Shown one piece after another: positions 1-7,057 of a DNA stretch of 12,317 nt. Each line of letters begins with the position of its first letter. Positions within the stretch are counted from its first letter, which is position 1. The notes beneath the pieces were generated by a model that saw only the letters and a program-made list of their open reading frames with translations, was not told the origin of the DNA and did no database searches. The stretch lies in the NCBI GenBank assembly GCA_017619815.1, contig JAFZRR010000018.1, positions 1 through 12,317 on the forward strand. Reading direction: 5' to 3'. This DNA is from Bacilli bacterium (GTDB taxonomy: Bacteria > Bacillota_I > Bacilli_A > RFN20 > CAG-826). Made by a program: the position numbers and the translations under genes.

Positions 1-711
1 AACAAAATCACCTATCAAGAAGATGAAAGAGAATTAACAAACGCTGATAGTGTATTTACTTCAGTAAATGATGCGACATTTGACTATAACGAGCCAAACG
101 CCAATCAATACGTTTATTATTACGACATTGCGGAACCAGAAGGTGATGTCGCTGATAAGACACCATATGGTCCTGCAGTTAAACTATCAAATTATGATGA
201 TTCATTTAGATATGGTGTCATCGGAAAGCTCTTTGATGGTCAAATGTTCTGCAACGGCTATTACGCGAATGCACGTGTACAAGTCAAACCAGGAAGAGGT
301 AATGGCTTTGGTGCTTTATTCTCTAAAGAATGTGATAACGCATCATATATGATGCTTAATTTTAAATGCGCGACAGTCACTGAAACTAGACAAGATCTTG
401 GAAGAGGTGAAAGCGAAATTAAATTAATCATTTCTCTCATTTACAAAAATGAGACCGGATATTCATATGTGCCTGTTACATATACACTTGCAGGTGTTCC
501 AACAAACTCCGGTGATGCCTTTAATACTTCAGGTAGATATAGTGCCTATACTTGCTTTGGCTTTGGCTTTGATAATTTAAATACAGATAGGTTAATTGGC
601 TTTACCTTTGAATATGAAAAAATATCCGATAATATTGACGGATACGGGGAAGAAAAATATCACTCAGTTATGTTATATGAGGTCAGCTTCCCTCACACTA
701 CTTGGCATTAA
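1..711 (+). CDS. Unknown protein, 3' part of gene (5' end outside window)
   Basis: The reading frame is open from the first base of the window and ends at TAA 709-711, so at least 236 C-terminal residues are present and the start lies upstream. An internal ATG at 244 is not a convincing start because the frame continues without a stop before it and no Shine-Dalgarno precedes it. The product is polar, rich in Tyr, Asn, Asp and Gly, with no membrane helix in the visible part. Alternating hydrophobic/polar stretches, for example the terminal HSVMLYEVSF, would suit a beta-sandwich or jelly-roll extracellular domain, but I recognise no named family. The last 14 bases overlap the convergent TupA-like gene. 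A secreted or surface-bound protein is a guess from composition only. The gene is real as judged by the long open frame and even codon use; its function is unknown. Confidence 0.75.
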   Translation, partial: NKITYQEDERELTNADSVFTSVNDATFDYNEPNANQYVYYYDIAEPEGDVADKTPYGPAVKLSNYDDSFRYGVIGKLFDGQMFCNGYYANARVQVKPGRGNGFGALFSKECDNASYMMLNFKCATVTETRQDLGRGESEIKLIISLIYKNETGYSYVPVTYTLAGVPTNSGDAFNTSGRYSAYTCFGFGFDNLNTDRLIGFTFEYEKISDNIDGYGEEKYHSVMLYEVSFPHTTWH

Positions 712-1612
712 TAAATTCACTTATATCTAACCATTCACCCATTTCAAAATCGCACTTGTCATCGTCTAAGATCAAAGTGCCTTTTGCGGGTGTAAAGGTC
801 ATTTCGGAAAAATAAATTTTTCCATTAATATTGTATAAATCCACGCGAACGAATGGGAAAGGCTTGGCTAATATCTCCGCCATTTCGACCATATCATTCC
901 AATGTTCTGGCTTTTCTAATGGGTAATCAGTCTTCTTCCAACCATTAAATTGACTGCCATCAAATGGTGTCCAATCAATGTAGTAATTGTTGTATCTAAT
1001 ATCAATGCCACGAGAGGTGACAACATACATACTTCTGGCTTTGCCGTTGAAGACATGAATCTTATATTCAGTTGGTAATTTACCGTTTTCTTCTAAATAC
1101 TTTTCAATAATGATTTGTGGTTTAATTGGAGCGTAGTGGAGTTCCACGGTTTTCTTACCGTAATTGGTTTTTAACCACTTATTGAATTTCTTTTCTAACG
1201 CCTTTATATCAATTTCTTTTTTATTTTTGCATATGTAATTGAAAGCGCAGGCGTGTGTGCACTTCATGACGAATTGATTTGGTAACTTATCAAAATCGAT
1301 ATCTTTGAAGGAATCATAGATTCCATAGATAGGAACAAGCTTATCCGCAAAACCCTTTTTGTTCACATATTCACGTACTCCCGCTCGACCAGCGCACTGA
1401 CTGACGAGAGGATTTTTTGGATAGACAAATAAACGGAGATATTGGAGTTTTTCCGTATATCTCACTGGGTTCTTTAAGTTCAATTTGTGGTGGGTAATAT
1501 ATTTATATTGTGATTTGACATACCAAGTTTTACTGATTGCTTTCACAACACCACGAAATGGGACTAATACCGCTCTTTTTAATTTGTTTTCTTTGAGGTT
1601 TGGATTTGGCAT
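698..1612 (-). CDS. TupA-like ATP-grasp protein
   Basis: A 304-residue protein of the TupA-like ATP-grasp family, named after a Bacillus teichuronopeptide biosynthesis protein. Family members are proposed to be ATP-dependent ligases in cell-surface polysaccharide modification. Visible landmarks are the N-terminal NPVRYTEKLQ and GVREYV segments (about 48-83), the central FVMKCTH motif (114-120), IIIEKYL (157-163), EYKIHVFNG (172-180), and the C-terminal core FVRVDLYNINGKIYFSEMTF (244-263) followed by TPAKG, which carries the acidic metal/ATP-binding residues. Length is normal for the family. No signal peptide is seen, so it should be cytoplasmic. One oddity: the loop after KCTH reads ACAFN, whereas I recall small Gly/Ser residues there in relatives. 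ATG at 1612 is chosen from the N-terminal fit, but no good Shine-Dalgarno precedes it. The stop TAG lies inside the end of the convergent gene. The family call is strong; the exact substrate is unknown. Confidence 0.88.
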   Translation of the reverse strand: MPNPNLKENKLKRAVLVPFRGVVKAISKTWYVKSQYKYITHHKLNLKNPVRYTEKLQYLRLFVYPKNPLVSQCAGRAGVREYVNKKGFADKLVPIYGIYDSFKDIDFDKLPNQFVMKCTHACAFNYICKNKKEIDIKALEKKFNKWLKTNYGKKTVELHYAPIKPQIIIEKYLEENGKLPTEYKIHVFNGKARSMYVVTSRGIDIRYNNYYIDWTPFDGSQFNGWKKTDYPLEKPEHWNDMVEMAEILAKPFPFVRVDLYNINGKIYFSEMTFTPAKGTLILDDDKCDFEMGEWLDISEFINAK

Positions 1613-1622
1613 ATTGCTTACT

Positions 1623-1679
1623 ATTTTTAAGTATATTCAAAACATTGTTTTATTCAAACATATGTTATATTCTTATCTC
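1623..1679. promoter_or_regulatory. Divergent promoter pair with 13-bp palindrome
   Basis: The short gap between the divergent TupA-like gene and the small membrane-protein gene holds a candidate promoter for each. Minus strand: -10 TATACT (complement of 1630-1635) with -35 TTGAAT (complement of 1652-1657) at 16-bp spacing, predicting a leader of roughly 10 nt. Plus strand: -10 TATATT at 1666-1671 with a weak -35 TTGTTT at 1645-1650 at 15-bp spacing, predicting a start at or next to the ATG at 1680. Between and overlapping the -35 elements lies a perfect palindrome, AAAACA-T-TGTTTT (1639-1651), a candidate operator. The near-direct repeats ATTCAAAACAT (1635-1645) and ATTCAAACAT (1652-1661) flank it. 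These are matches by eye in an AT-rich stretch. Confidence 0.45.
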
Positions 1680-2054
1680 ATGAAAAACGCACTAAAAAAA
1701 CCTAAAGTATGGCTCTTCGCTGCCATCATGTCCGTTGGTGGAATAGGCCTCTCTTTTGGTATATTTTTTCTTACTTCAGCGTTCATTGATAACTTCACTG
1801 CAGAGTATCCAATTTTGTTAGGACTTTTTGCTGCTATCTACCTATTAATTGGCTTTATATGGGGAGATCTATATGTCGCCAATTGGCGTAGAAAGAATAA
1901 AAATTGGGATGATAAATTACCTGAAGACATCAAGACAAACGCCTGGACAAGACACTGGCCATTTTATTTCGCCGCGATAACTGTATTTTTGGTGTTTATT
2001 TCTTTTGAAATAGTTTATTGGATTAGTGGTGGCTATCCACTGATTAATTATTAG
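1680..2054 (+). CDS. Small three-helix membrane protein, unknown function
   Basis: A 124-residue protein with three hydrophobic segments (about 11-35, 43-62 and 95-115). A polar loop of about 30 residues, rich in Trp, Lys and Asp (63-94), lies between helices 2 and 3. The N-terminus MKNALKKPK is basic, which favours a cytoplasmic N-terminus. I recognise no family. The frame is open far upstream, into the opposite gene, but ATG 1680 gives a natural start just before helix 1; ATG 1662 would add six residues. Neither has a Shine-Dalgarno, and the best -10 box ends only 8 nt before ATG 1680, so translation may be leaderless. It shares the intergenic region with the TupA-like gene, which hints at related control, but no functional link can be shown. 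Ends with TAG. Confidence 0.72.
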   Translation: MKNALKKPKVWLFAAIMSVGGIGLSFGIFFLTSAFIDNFTAEYPILLGLFAAIYLLIGFIWGDLYVANWRRKNKNWDDKLPEDIKTNAWTRHWPFYFAAITVFLVFISFEIVYWISGGYPLINY

Positions 2055-2196
2055 TTTTTACGTAGTTGGATATACTTTTTATCAAGACATTCTTTTTGCA
2101 TATGCGCGAAAAAATGTTTTGATTTTTTACGTGTATGAGCGTAAAGTAGAAAACAATCATTATTTAAACTCGAAGAAAGGAAGGAAAAAAACAACT
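2055..2196 (+). promoter_or_regulatory. opp operon promoter and leader region
   Basis: This 142-bp gap must carry the operon promoter. The best match is -35 TTGATT (2119-2124), a 17-bp spacer and -10 TAAAGT (2142-2147). An alternative -10, TATACT at 2071-2076, has no good -35. The TTTACG/CGTAAA inverted repeat (2126-2131 and 2140-2145, 8-nt loop) sits in the spacer and overlaps the proposed -10, so it could be an operator. TTTTTACGT occurs twice (2055-2063 and 2124-2132), and an 8-bp palindrome GCATATGC lies at 2098-2105. The purine-rich AAAGGAAGG (2176-2184) is the ribosome binding site, 12 nt from the ATG. No riboswitch or convincing terminator for the upstream gene is seen. Confidence 0.4.
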
Positions 2197-4680
2197 ATGA
2201 AAAACAAAGTAAGTTCATTAATGATGATCGCAGTTGCTGCAATGGTCACCGCATGTACTGGAAGCAAAACTTACGTAATCGAAAACGCACCATATTCGTT
2301 GTTAAATGGTAAAGTTGCGAAAAAGAGTTATGAAGCTTTAGCGTCCGTTGGTATTGGTAAACTCAATTACATGGAAACATCCGCGGCCCAAAACGCACAA
2401 CACTTTGCGAACTTCGTCGACGGTCTTTTAACTCATAATGATTTTGGTACTCTTGAACTCAACCTTGCTGAATCCGCAAGACAAGAACAAGACTATAAAG
2501 AATTCATTTTCAAGATCAGAGACGATGAAAATCTTGTTTGGGTCACAAGCTCAGGCAAACCATACAAATATGGTGGTAAAGTTCAAAAAGTTACCGCCGC
2601 CGACTTCGTGTTTGGTGCTAAGTTAATTAACACCTTCTCAGTCGCATCTGACACAGGATACTTAATGCGTGACTTTATTAAAGGCGCAGCCGAGTACTAT
2701 GTCTACACACAATTAATCGAAGGTATCCAAGATGGCACATATTCCCAATCTGAATACGATACCGACACCAAAAAGTTCAAATTCATCTACAAAGAAATTA
2801 AGAACAACTATCCAAACGTGTATAACGCACAATACAATCCGGATAATGGTGGTACACCTTTAACCGCTGCTGATATTCCAAATATTGCTAACGGTTCCCG
2901 TTTAGGTGTCAAAGTGGAAGGTGAAAATTCCGTGAGATACTCATTGCTCAATTCCGCAATGTACTTCCCAACATTATTAACATATTCCACATACTTACCA
3001 GTTAACGAAAACTTCTATAACGAAAAGAAGAGCAACTTCGGTACTGCAAGTCCAGATTCTATTCTCTACTGTGGACCATATCTCTTAGCGAAACACGATG
3101 AAACAAACATCACATATAAGAAGAATCCTTATTACGCAAAGAGACAAGATGTTATCAACAATCGTTATAAACAAGCATTTGTTGACACAGTCCACTTCAG
3201 CGTTAAGAGCAGCATCGAATCCGGTGACTCCAGAATCGCATTCGAATCCGGTAACATCGATGGCTTCTCATTATCTCCAAACGACGCAATCGGTTGGGAT
3301 AAATACATTGTCGGTCCAAACGGCACTGGTACAATCGAAAATCCAGATTCCGGTTTAGTCAACAGCCGTTGGTTAGATACAATTGGTTCTTGCTATGGTT
3401 CTAACCTCGTCTTAGATCGTACAAAGAACAACAAAACAAAAGTTTCTTACTACTCAAAAGGTAATGAAGCTTCAGTCGCTAACACCGAAAGAGCATTAAG
3501 ACTTCAAGAAGTCAGACAAATGCTCATGGCCACAATCGACTACAGAACATACTACGAACGTTATTCTAACGGTGATATGGATGACATCTTAGGCGTTCAA
3601 AGACTCGTCTCTACATACGTTCCAAAACAATTCGTCATGGACGATAACGGTAATGAATATGTTGAAGAATACTATGCACAAGCATTATCCGATTACAAAG
3701 GCATTACCAAAGAAGCCGCACAAGAATATATCGCGCCAGGTCAATACGAAACACGTCAATTAGACTGGTCTGATACAGTTGTCGACTATAACGAAAACGA
3801 ACACGAAGTTGGTAGTGAAAGAGCACAAATCAACGCCTTAGTTGATAATGCTGTTGCCGCTATCGAAGAATACAATAATTCTCCATTAGCAAGCGAATAT
3901 GGTGGTCAAATCACATTCCCAGTCAACATTGAATACTACTCAATGTGGGATGCCGACCAAGAAACAAAGACCTACGATAACGAATTCATCAACGCGATGA
4001 ACAGACGTTACAACAACTGGGATGACAGCCACGAACCAAAAGCTGACTACTCTGACTGTACAGTCTTCAGAATGGTTCCAACCGACAAGATCACAAAGAG
4101 TAACTACAACGACGTTTCCGGTAGTAACGCTGGTGAATACGCCGCTTATGACTTCTCAGTGGTTCAATGGGGTTGGGGTGCTGACTACGGTGATCCATTA
4201 ACATATATGAACACCTACACCTATGGTGGTGACTGGTCTAGTGTCTTCGCTTACATTGGCTTCAAGAAAGGCACAAATAAAGCCACAATGAACATTAGAC
4301 ACAACCCAGAAACAGATGCTTTAGAAGCAGTTGAATTACTTGAAGAATACACAGATTTAGTGGACGAAGGTAAAGAACAAACACTCAACCTTACAAACCG
4401 TTACACCAAATTTGCTCAAGCTGAAGTTAAACTCATCGAAGAATTAGCTATCTACAAACCACAAGTTAACTATGGTCAAGGCTGGTCCTTATCCATTAGC
4501 CACTCTGCTGGTTACGAAATGCCAACTTCTAACTACGGTTTGTCTAACGACAGAATGACTGGTATGTACGTGTTAAAAGACACATTAACCAGTGAAGAAC
4601 GTAAAGCCATCCGTGCGGAACAAGAAGCCGCTAAGGAAGCTTGGGTTAACTCACACGATGCCTATAACATCTATGGCTAA
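2197..4680 (+). CDS. oppA: Oligopeptide ABC transporter substrate-binding lipoprotein OppA
   Basis: An 827-residue extracytoplasmic peptide-binding protein of the SBP family 5 (OppA/DppA) type, delivering peptides to the OppBCDF importer. ATG 2197 is chosen because it starts a textbook lipoprotein signal: a basic MKNK, a hydrophobic core (8-17), and lipobox VTAC with Cys20 as the lipidation site. A start further upstream (2119) would put a charged tail before the signal. Family landmarks are an N-terminal ANFVDGLLTH segment (71-80) like the usual 'YEGLLT', KVTAADFVFG (131-140) like 'TAEDV', YCGPYLLAKH (301-310) and NPYYAKR (320-326), and the late signature WGWGADYGDP (658-667). The protein is clearly longer than the usual 540-600 residues, with extra material around 165-235 and 480-580. 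The C-terminus ends in a charged, helix-prone tail (about 798-820). Codons are strongly biased (AAC, GAC, TTC, GAA, CAA), as in highly expressed genes. Peptide specificity cannot be read. Confidence 0.95.
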   Translation: MKNKVSSLMMIAVAAMVTACTGSKTYVIENAPYSLLNGKVAKKSYEALASVGIGKLNYMETSAAQNAQHFANFVDGLLTHNDFGTLELNLAESARQEQDYKEFIFKIRDDENLVWVTSSGKPYKYGGKVQKVTAADFVFGAKLINTFSVASDTGYLMRDFIKGAAEYYVYTQLIEGIQDGTYSQSEYDTDTKKFKFIYKEIKNNYPNVYNAQYNPDNGGTPLTAADIPNIANGSRLGVKVEGENSVRYSLLNSAMYFPTLLTYSTYLPVNENFYNEKKSNFGTASPDSILYCGPYLLAKHDETNITYKKNPYYAKRQDVINNRYKQAFVDTVHFSVKSSIESGDSRIAFESGNIDGFSLSPNDAIGWDKYIVGPNGTGTIENPDSGLVNSRWLDTIGSCYGSNLVLDRTKNNKTKVSYYSKGNEASVANTERALRLQEVRQMLMATIDYRTYYERYSNGDMDDILGVQRLVSTYVPKQFVMDDNGNEYVEEYYAQALSDYKGITKEAAQEYIAPGQYETRQLDWSDTVVDYNENEHEVGSERAQINALVDNAVAAIEEYNNSPLASEYGGQITFPVNIEYYSMWDADQETKTYDNEFINAMNRRYNNWDDSHEPKADYSDCTVFRMVPTDKITKSNYNDVSGSNAGEYAAYDFSVVQWGWGADYGDPLTYMNTYTYGGDWSSVFAYIGFKKGTNKATMNIRHNPETDALEAVELLEEYTDLVDEGKEQTLNLTNRYTKFAQAEVKLIEELAIYKPQVNYGQGWSLSISHSAGYEMPTSNYGLSNDRMTGMYVLKDTLTSEERKAIRAEQEAAKEAWVNSHDAYNIYG

Positions 4681-4709
4681 TCTATAAACACATCAATCTA
4701 CATTAATTT

Positions 4710-4744
4710 ATTAGGGCTCCGGGAGGAAATCTCCCGTCCCTAAT
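4710..4744 (+). promoter_or_regulatory. Intercistronic stem-loop between oppA and oppB
   Basis: A GC-rich hairpin stands in an AT-rich 89-bp gap. The outer stem ATTAGGG (4710-4716) pairs with CCCTAAT (4738-4744). The inner stem CGGGAG (4720-4725) pairs with CTCCCG (4731-4736). The apical loop is GAAAT, with a small internal loop (CTC opposite T). No run of T follows; the sequence continues TTACTATC into the oppB ribosome binding site. It is therefore unlikely to be a strong terminator. It more likely protects the 3' end of oppA mRNA or causes partial termination or processing, raising receptor over permease output. That role is known for other binding-protein operons and is inferred here. Confidence 0.75.
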
Positions 4745-4769
4745 TTACTATCTTAAAAGGAGGAAAAAT

Positions 4770-5951
4770 ATGGCTACATTTATTGTTGGATATGCACTTA
4801 TATTTTTAGTAGTAGCGTTCATCATTTTTTCCATACTGGTCAAAAAGAAAATCCTCTTTGGCCACACAATTGCCATGCAAAGAATTTTTGCCAATCCTCT
4901 TTTGCACTATTCTATTAGAAGAATTTTATCGTCACTAATTTCTATCGCGTTAGCGATGTTAGTGACTTTCTTCTTAATTCGTATTGCCAAATCTCCTTCT
5001 GAGTTATGCGCAAGATTTAACGATATTAAGAAACCTGCTGAAGTTATCGAACTTCAATGTAAAGCCTATAAAGAATCTATGGGTTTATCCGGTTCAATCT
5101 TTGAACAATTATTAAGATTCTTCTATTCTGTCATTCCATTCCCAAAACTAATTTGTCAAACATCATTTGATTTAACCACAATCAATGGTGCTCCTGTTTA
5201 TAAAGGATTCATTTCTGATTGCCGTACAATCGTCTTCGATTTAGGTCGAATCTACGATTTAGCCGGCATTGACGATGGTATGTTAGTTACGGATTATATG
5301 ATCTCCAGAATGGGCATCTCCTTCAAAATTGGCATCTTTGCAGTTATCTTAGAACTCGCATTAGGTTATCCATTCGGTATCTTAATGGCGAAATACCAAA
5401 ATGGTTGGTTCGATAGAATCGGCAAAGGCTACATTATGATTATTGACGCAATTCCTGGTGTTGCTTATTACTACATCTGGATGGCGTTATTATGCAATTT
5501 AATTAAATTACCATATGTCTATGACGCAGATAATGTCTTATCGTACTTACCTGCAATCATCACGATGGGCGTCACTGGTGCCTCTGGTATCGGTTTATGG
5601 GTCCGTCGTTACATGGTCGACGAATTTAACGCCGACTACGTGAAATTTGCTCGTAGTAAAGGTTTAAGTGAAAACCGTATTATGACAGTTCACATTTTAA
5701 GGAACGCAGTCGTTCCATTAGTGAGAACATTCCCAAGCGCTGTTATCGGTGCTTTGATGGGTTCTTACTACCTCGAAAACATGTACGGAATTAACGGTAT
5801 TGGTCGTGCACTTATTATCGCTAACGATAGTAACAACGTTTGGTTAATCCAAGGTTTGATTTTGTTCACTGCCTTCTTATCCGTTATCTCATATTTACTC
5901 GGTGATATTGTCACCGCTATTGTTGATCCTCGTATCAGCTTCACATCGTAG
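4770..5951 (+). CDS. oppB: Oligopeptide ABC transporter permease OppB
   Basis: A 393-residue inner permease subunit of the peptide importer, pairing with OppC to form the channel. It ends in the binding-protein-dependent transport domain. The cytoplasmic EAA loop (289-316) reads DYVKFARSKGLS followed by HILRNAVVP, the typical OppB/DppB form that docks on an ATPase. The GIGRALI and DPRI elements near the C-terminus are also characteristic. Predicted membrane helices lie at about 4-24, 52-73, 192-210, 221-243, 255-276, 320-338 and 357-384. The protein is longer than classical OppB (about 310 residues) because of an extra N-terminal helix (4-24) and a long external segment of about 118 residues before the core helices. 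AAAAGGAGG (4755-4763), 6 nt before ATG, fixes the start. It lies 89 bp after oppA, separated by the hairpin, and 14 bp before oppC. Stop TAG. Confidence 0.95.
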   Translation: MATFIVGYALIFLVVAFIIFSILVKKKILFGHTIAMQRIFANPLLHYSIRRILSSLISIALAMLVTFFLIRIAKSPSELCARFNDIKKPAEVIELQCKAYKESMGLSGSIFEQLLRFFYSVIPFPKLICQTSFDLTTINGAPVYKGFISDCRTIVFDLGRIYDLAGIDDGMLVTDYMISRMGISFKIGIFAVILELALGYPFGILMAKYQNGWFDRIGKGYIMIIDAIPGVAYYYIWMALLCNLIKLPYVYDADNVLSYLPAIITMGVTGASGIGLWVRRYMVDEFNADYVKFARSKGLSENRIMTVHILRNAVVPLVRTFPSAVIGALMGSYYLENMYGINGIGRALIIANDSNNVWLIQGLILFTAFLSVISYLLGDIVTAIVDPRISFTS

Positions 5952-5965
5952 AAAGGAGACTTGTC

Positions 5966-7045
5966 ATGAAAAAGAATAAACTCAATGAAGAAAAGTTGTT
6001 CCAAGTTATTGATGACGATCCCCGTTTAGCGGATGCTGTTGAGGTCGAAAAAACCATCGATACTGATATTGAAAAATTATTCACTGTCGTTGGAACATCT
6101 GATGAAAAAATCGAAAAACTTGATGCCACACCATATTCCTATTGGTCAATGACATTTAAGTACTTATTTAAAAACCCATTCGTCATCATTTGCTTAGTTA
6201 TCTTAGCAATATTGGTCTTCTTAACGATTTTTGGACCATTAATGAGGAATTATCCACTTTTACAATTAAACGGTGCAGCTTATGGCAATACCAAATATAA
6301 CTGGAAAGAAGTTATTCCACCGAATGCCGAACACTGGTTTGGTGTCTTCTATCCAGGTGCAACTGGTTTAATGCAAGGTGGCGACTTATGGTGGCTTGTT
6401 TGGAAAGGCAGCCAACTCTCCTTAATTTTAGGTGTTGTCGTTGCTTTAATTGATACCATCGTCGGTATCGTTGTTGGTAGTTTATGGGGTTACTTCAAAT
6501 GGTTAGATCCTATCCTTATTGAATTCCGTAACTTTGTTAATAACCTTCCAACATTATTATTAGATATCTTGTTGATGCAAATCTTAAAACCATATATGAA
6601 GCAATTCTCCTTCTTGATTATTGTCTTCTTATTAACCGCGTTAGGTTGGGTTGGTTTAGCTGGATTTATCCGTAACCAAATCATCATCATCCGTAACCGT
6701 GAATATAACATTGCATCACAAACACTCGGTAGTTCATCTACAGCGATGATTACACATAACTTATTACCTTACTTGGTTTCTGTTATCATCACAGTCGTTT
6801 CTACCGCAATTCCTGAAGCTATTTCCGCTGAAGTTGGCCTCTCTTACTTCGGTTTGTCGTTCGACATTTCTTATAACCAAATTACTTTAGGTCAAATCTT
6901 AACAGCGGTTGTTAAAACAACAGACTGGATGCAATATCCATATCTGTTAGTAGCTCCAATGATGGTCATGGCACCGTTAACGATCACGTTCTTCTATTTA
7001 GGACTTGCTCTTGCCGATGCTACCGACCCAAAAACACATCGATAG
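5966..7045 (+). CDS. oppC: Oligopeptide ABC transporter permease OppC
   Basis: A 359-residue second permease subunit. A hydrophilic, acidic cytoplasmic N-terminus (1-60) precedes the OppC N-terminal segment FKYLFKNPFVIICLV (64-78) with the first helix (about 71-90). An external loop containing NAEHWFGV (120-127), the OppC counterpart of 'HWFGTD', leads into the transport domain with helices at about 151-172, 190-208, 213-235, 271-290 and 327-350. The EAA loop (245-270) reads REYNIASQTLGSSS, then HNLLPYL. The C-terminus LADATDPKTHR fits the family's '..LRDALDP..' ending. AAAGGAG (5952-5958), 7 nt before the ATG and directly after the oppB stop, fixes the start. The acidic N-terminal extension is longer than in classical OppC. 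The stop TAG (7043-7045) overlaps the oppD Shine-Dalgarno, so translation of the two is probably linked. Confidence 0.95.
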   Translation: MKKNKLNEEKLFQVIDDDPRLADAVEVEKTIDTDIEKLFTVVGTSDEKIEKLDATPYSYWSMTFKYLFKNPFVIICLVILAILVFLTIFGPLMRNYPLLQLNGAAYGNTKYNWKEVIPPNAEHWFGVFYPGATGLMQGGDLWWLVWKGSQLSLILGVVVALIDTIVGIVVGSLWGYFKWLDPILIEFRNFVNNLPTLLLDILLMQILKPYMKQFSFLIIVFLLTALGWVGLAGFIRNQIIIIRNREYNIASQTLGSSSTAMITHNLLPYLVSVIITVVSTAIPEAISAEVGLSYFGLSFDISYNQITLGQILTAVVKTTDWMQYPYLLVAPMMVMAPLTITFFYLGLALADATDPKTHR

Positions 7046-7057
7046 GAGGTTTAAGGT

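Noticed and set aside
68..352. Alternative-frame open reading frame over the first gene
   Set aside because: It overlaps the longer frame open from base 1, has no SD, and its composition is not protein-like.
1485..1679. Upstream extension of the small membrane protein into the opposite gene
   Set aside because: The sequence is antisense to the well-supported TupA-like N-terminus, and ATG 1680 gives a natural membrane-protein start.
2119..2196. Upstream in-frame start that would add 26 residues to OppA
   Set aside because: It would put a charged tail ahead of a perfect lipoprotein signal peptide. The purine-rich SD at 2176-2184 precedes ATG 2197.
3337..3366. GPNGTGT in OppA, resembling a Walker A motif as in the ATPase-active OppA of Mycoplasma hominis
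   Set aside because: The essential Lys is missing and no Walker B partner is seen. It is probably a chance Gly-rich loop.
4710..4744. Intercistronic hairpin as a terminator or riboswitch
   Set aside because: There is no T-run, no multi-helix aptamer architecture, and the oppB SD follows at once with essential partner genes downstream.
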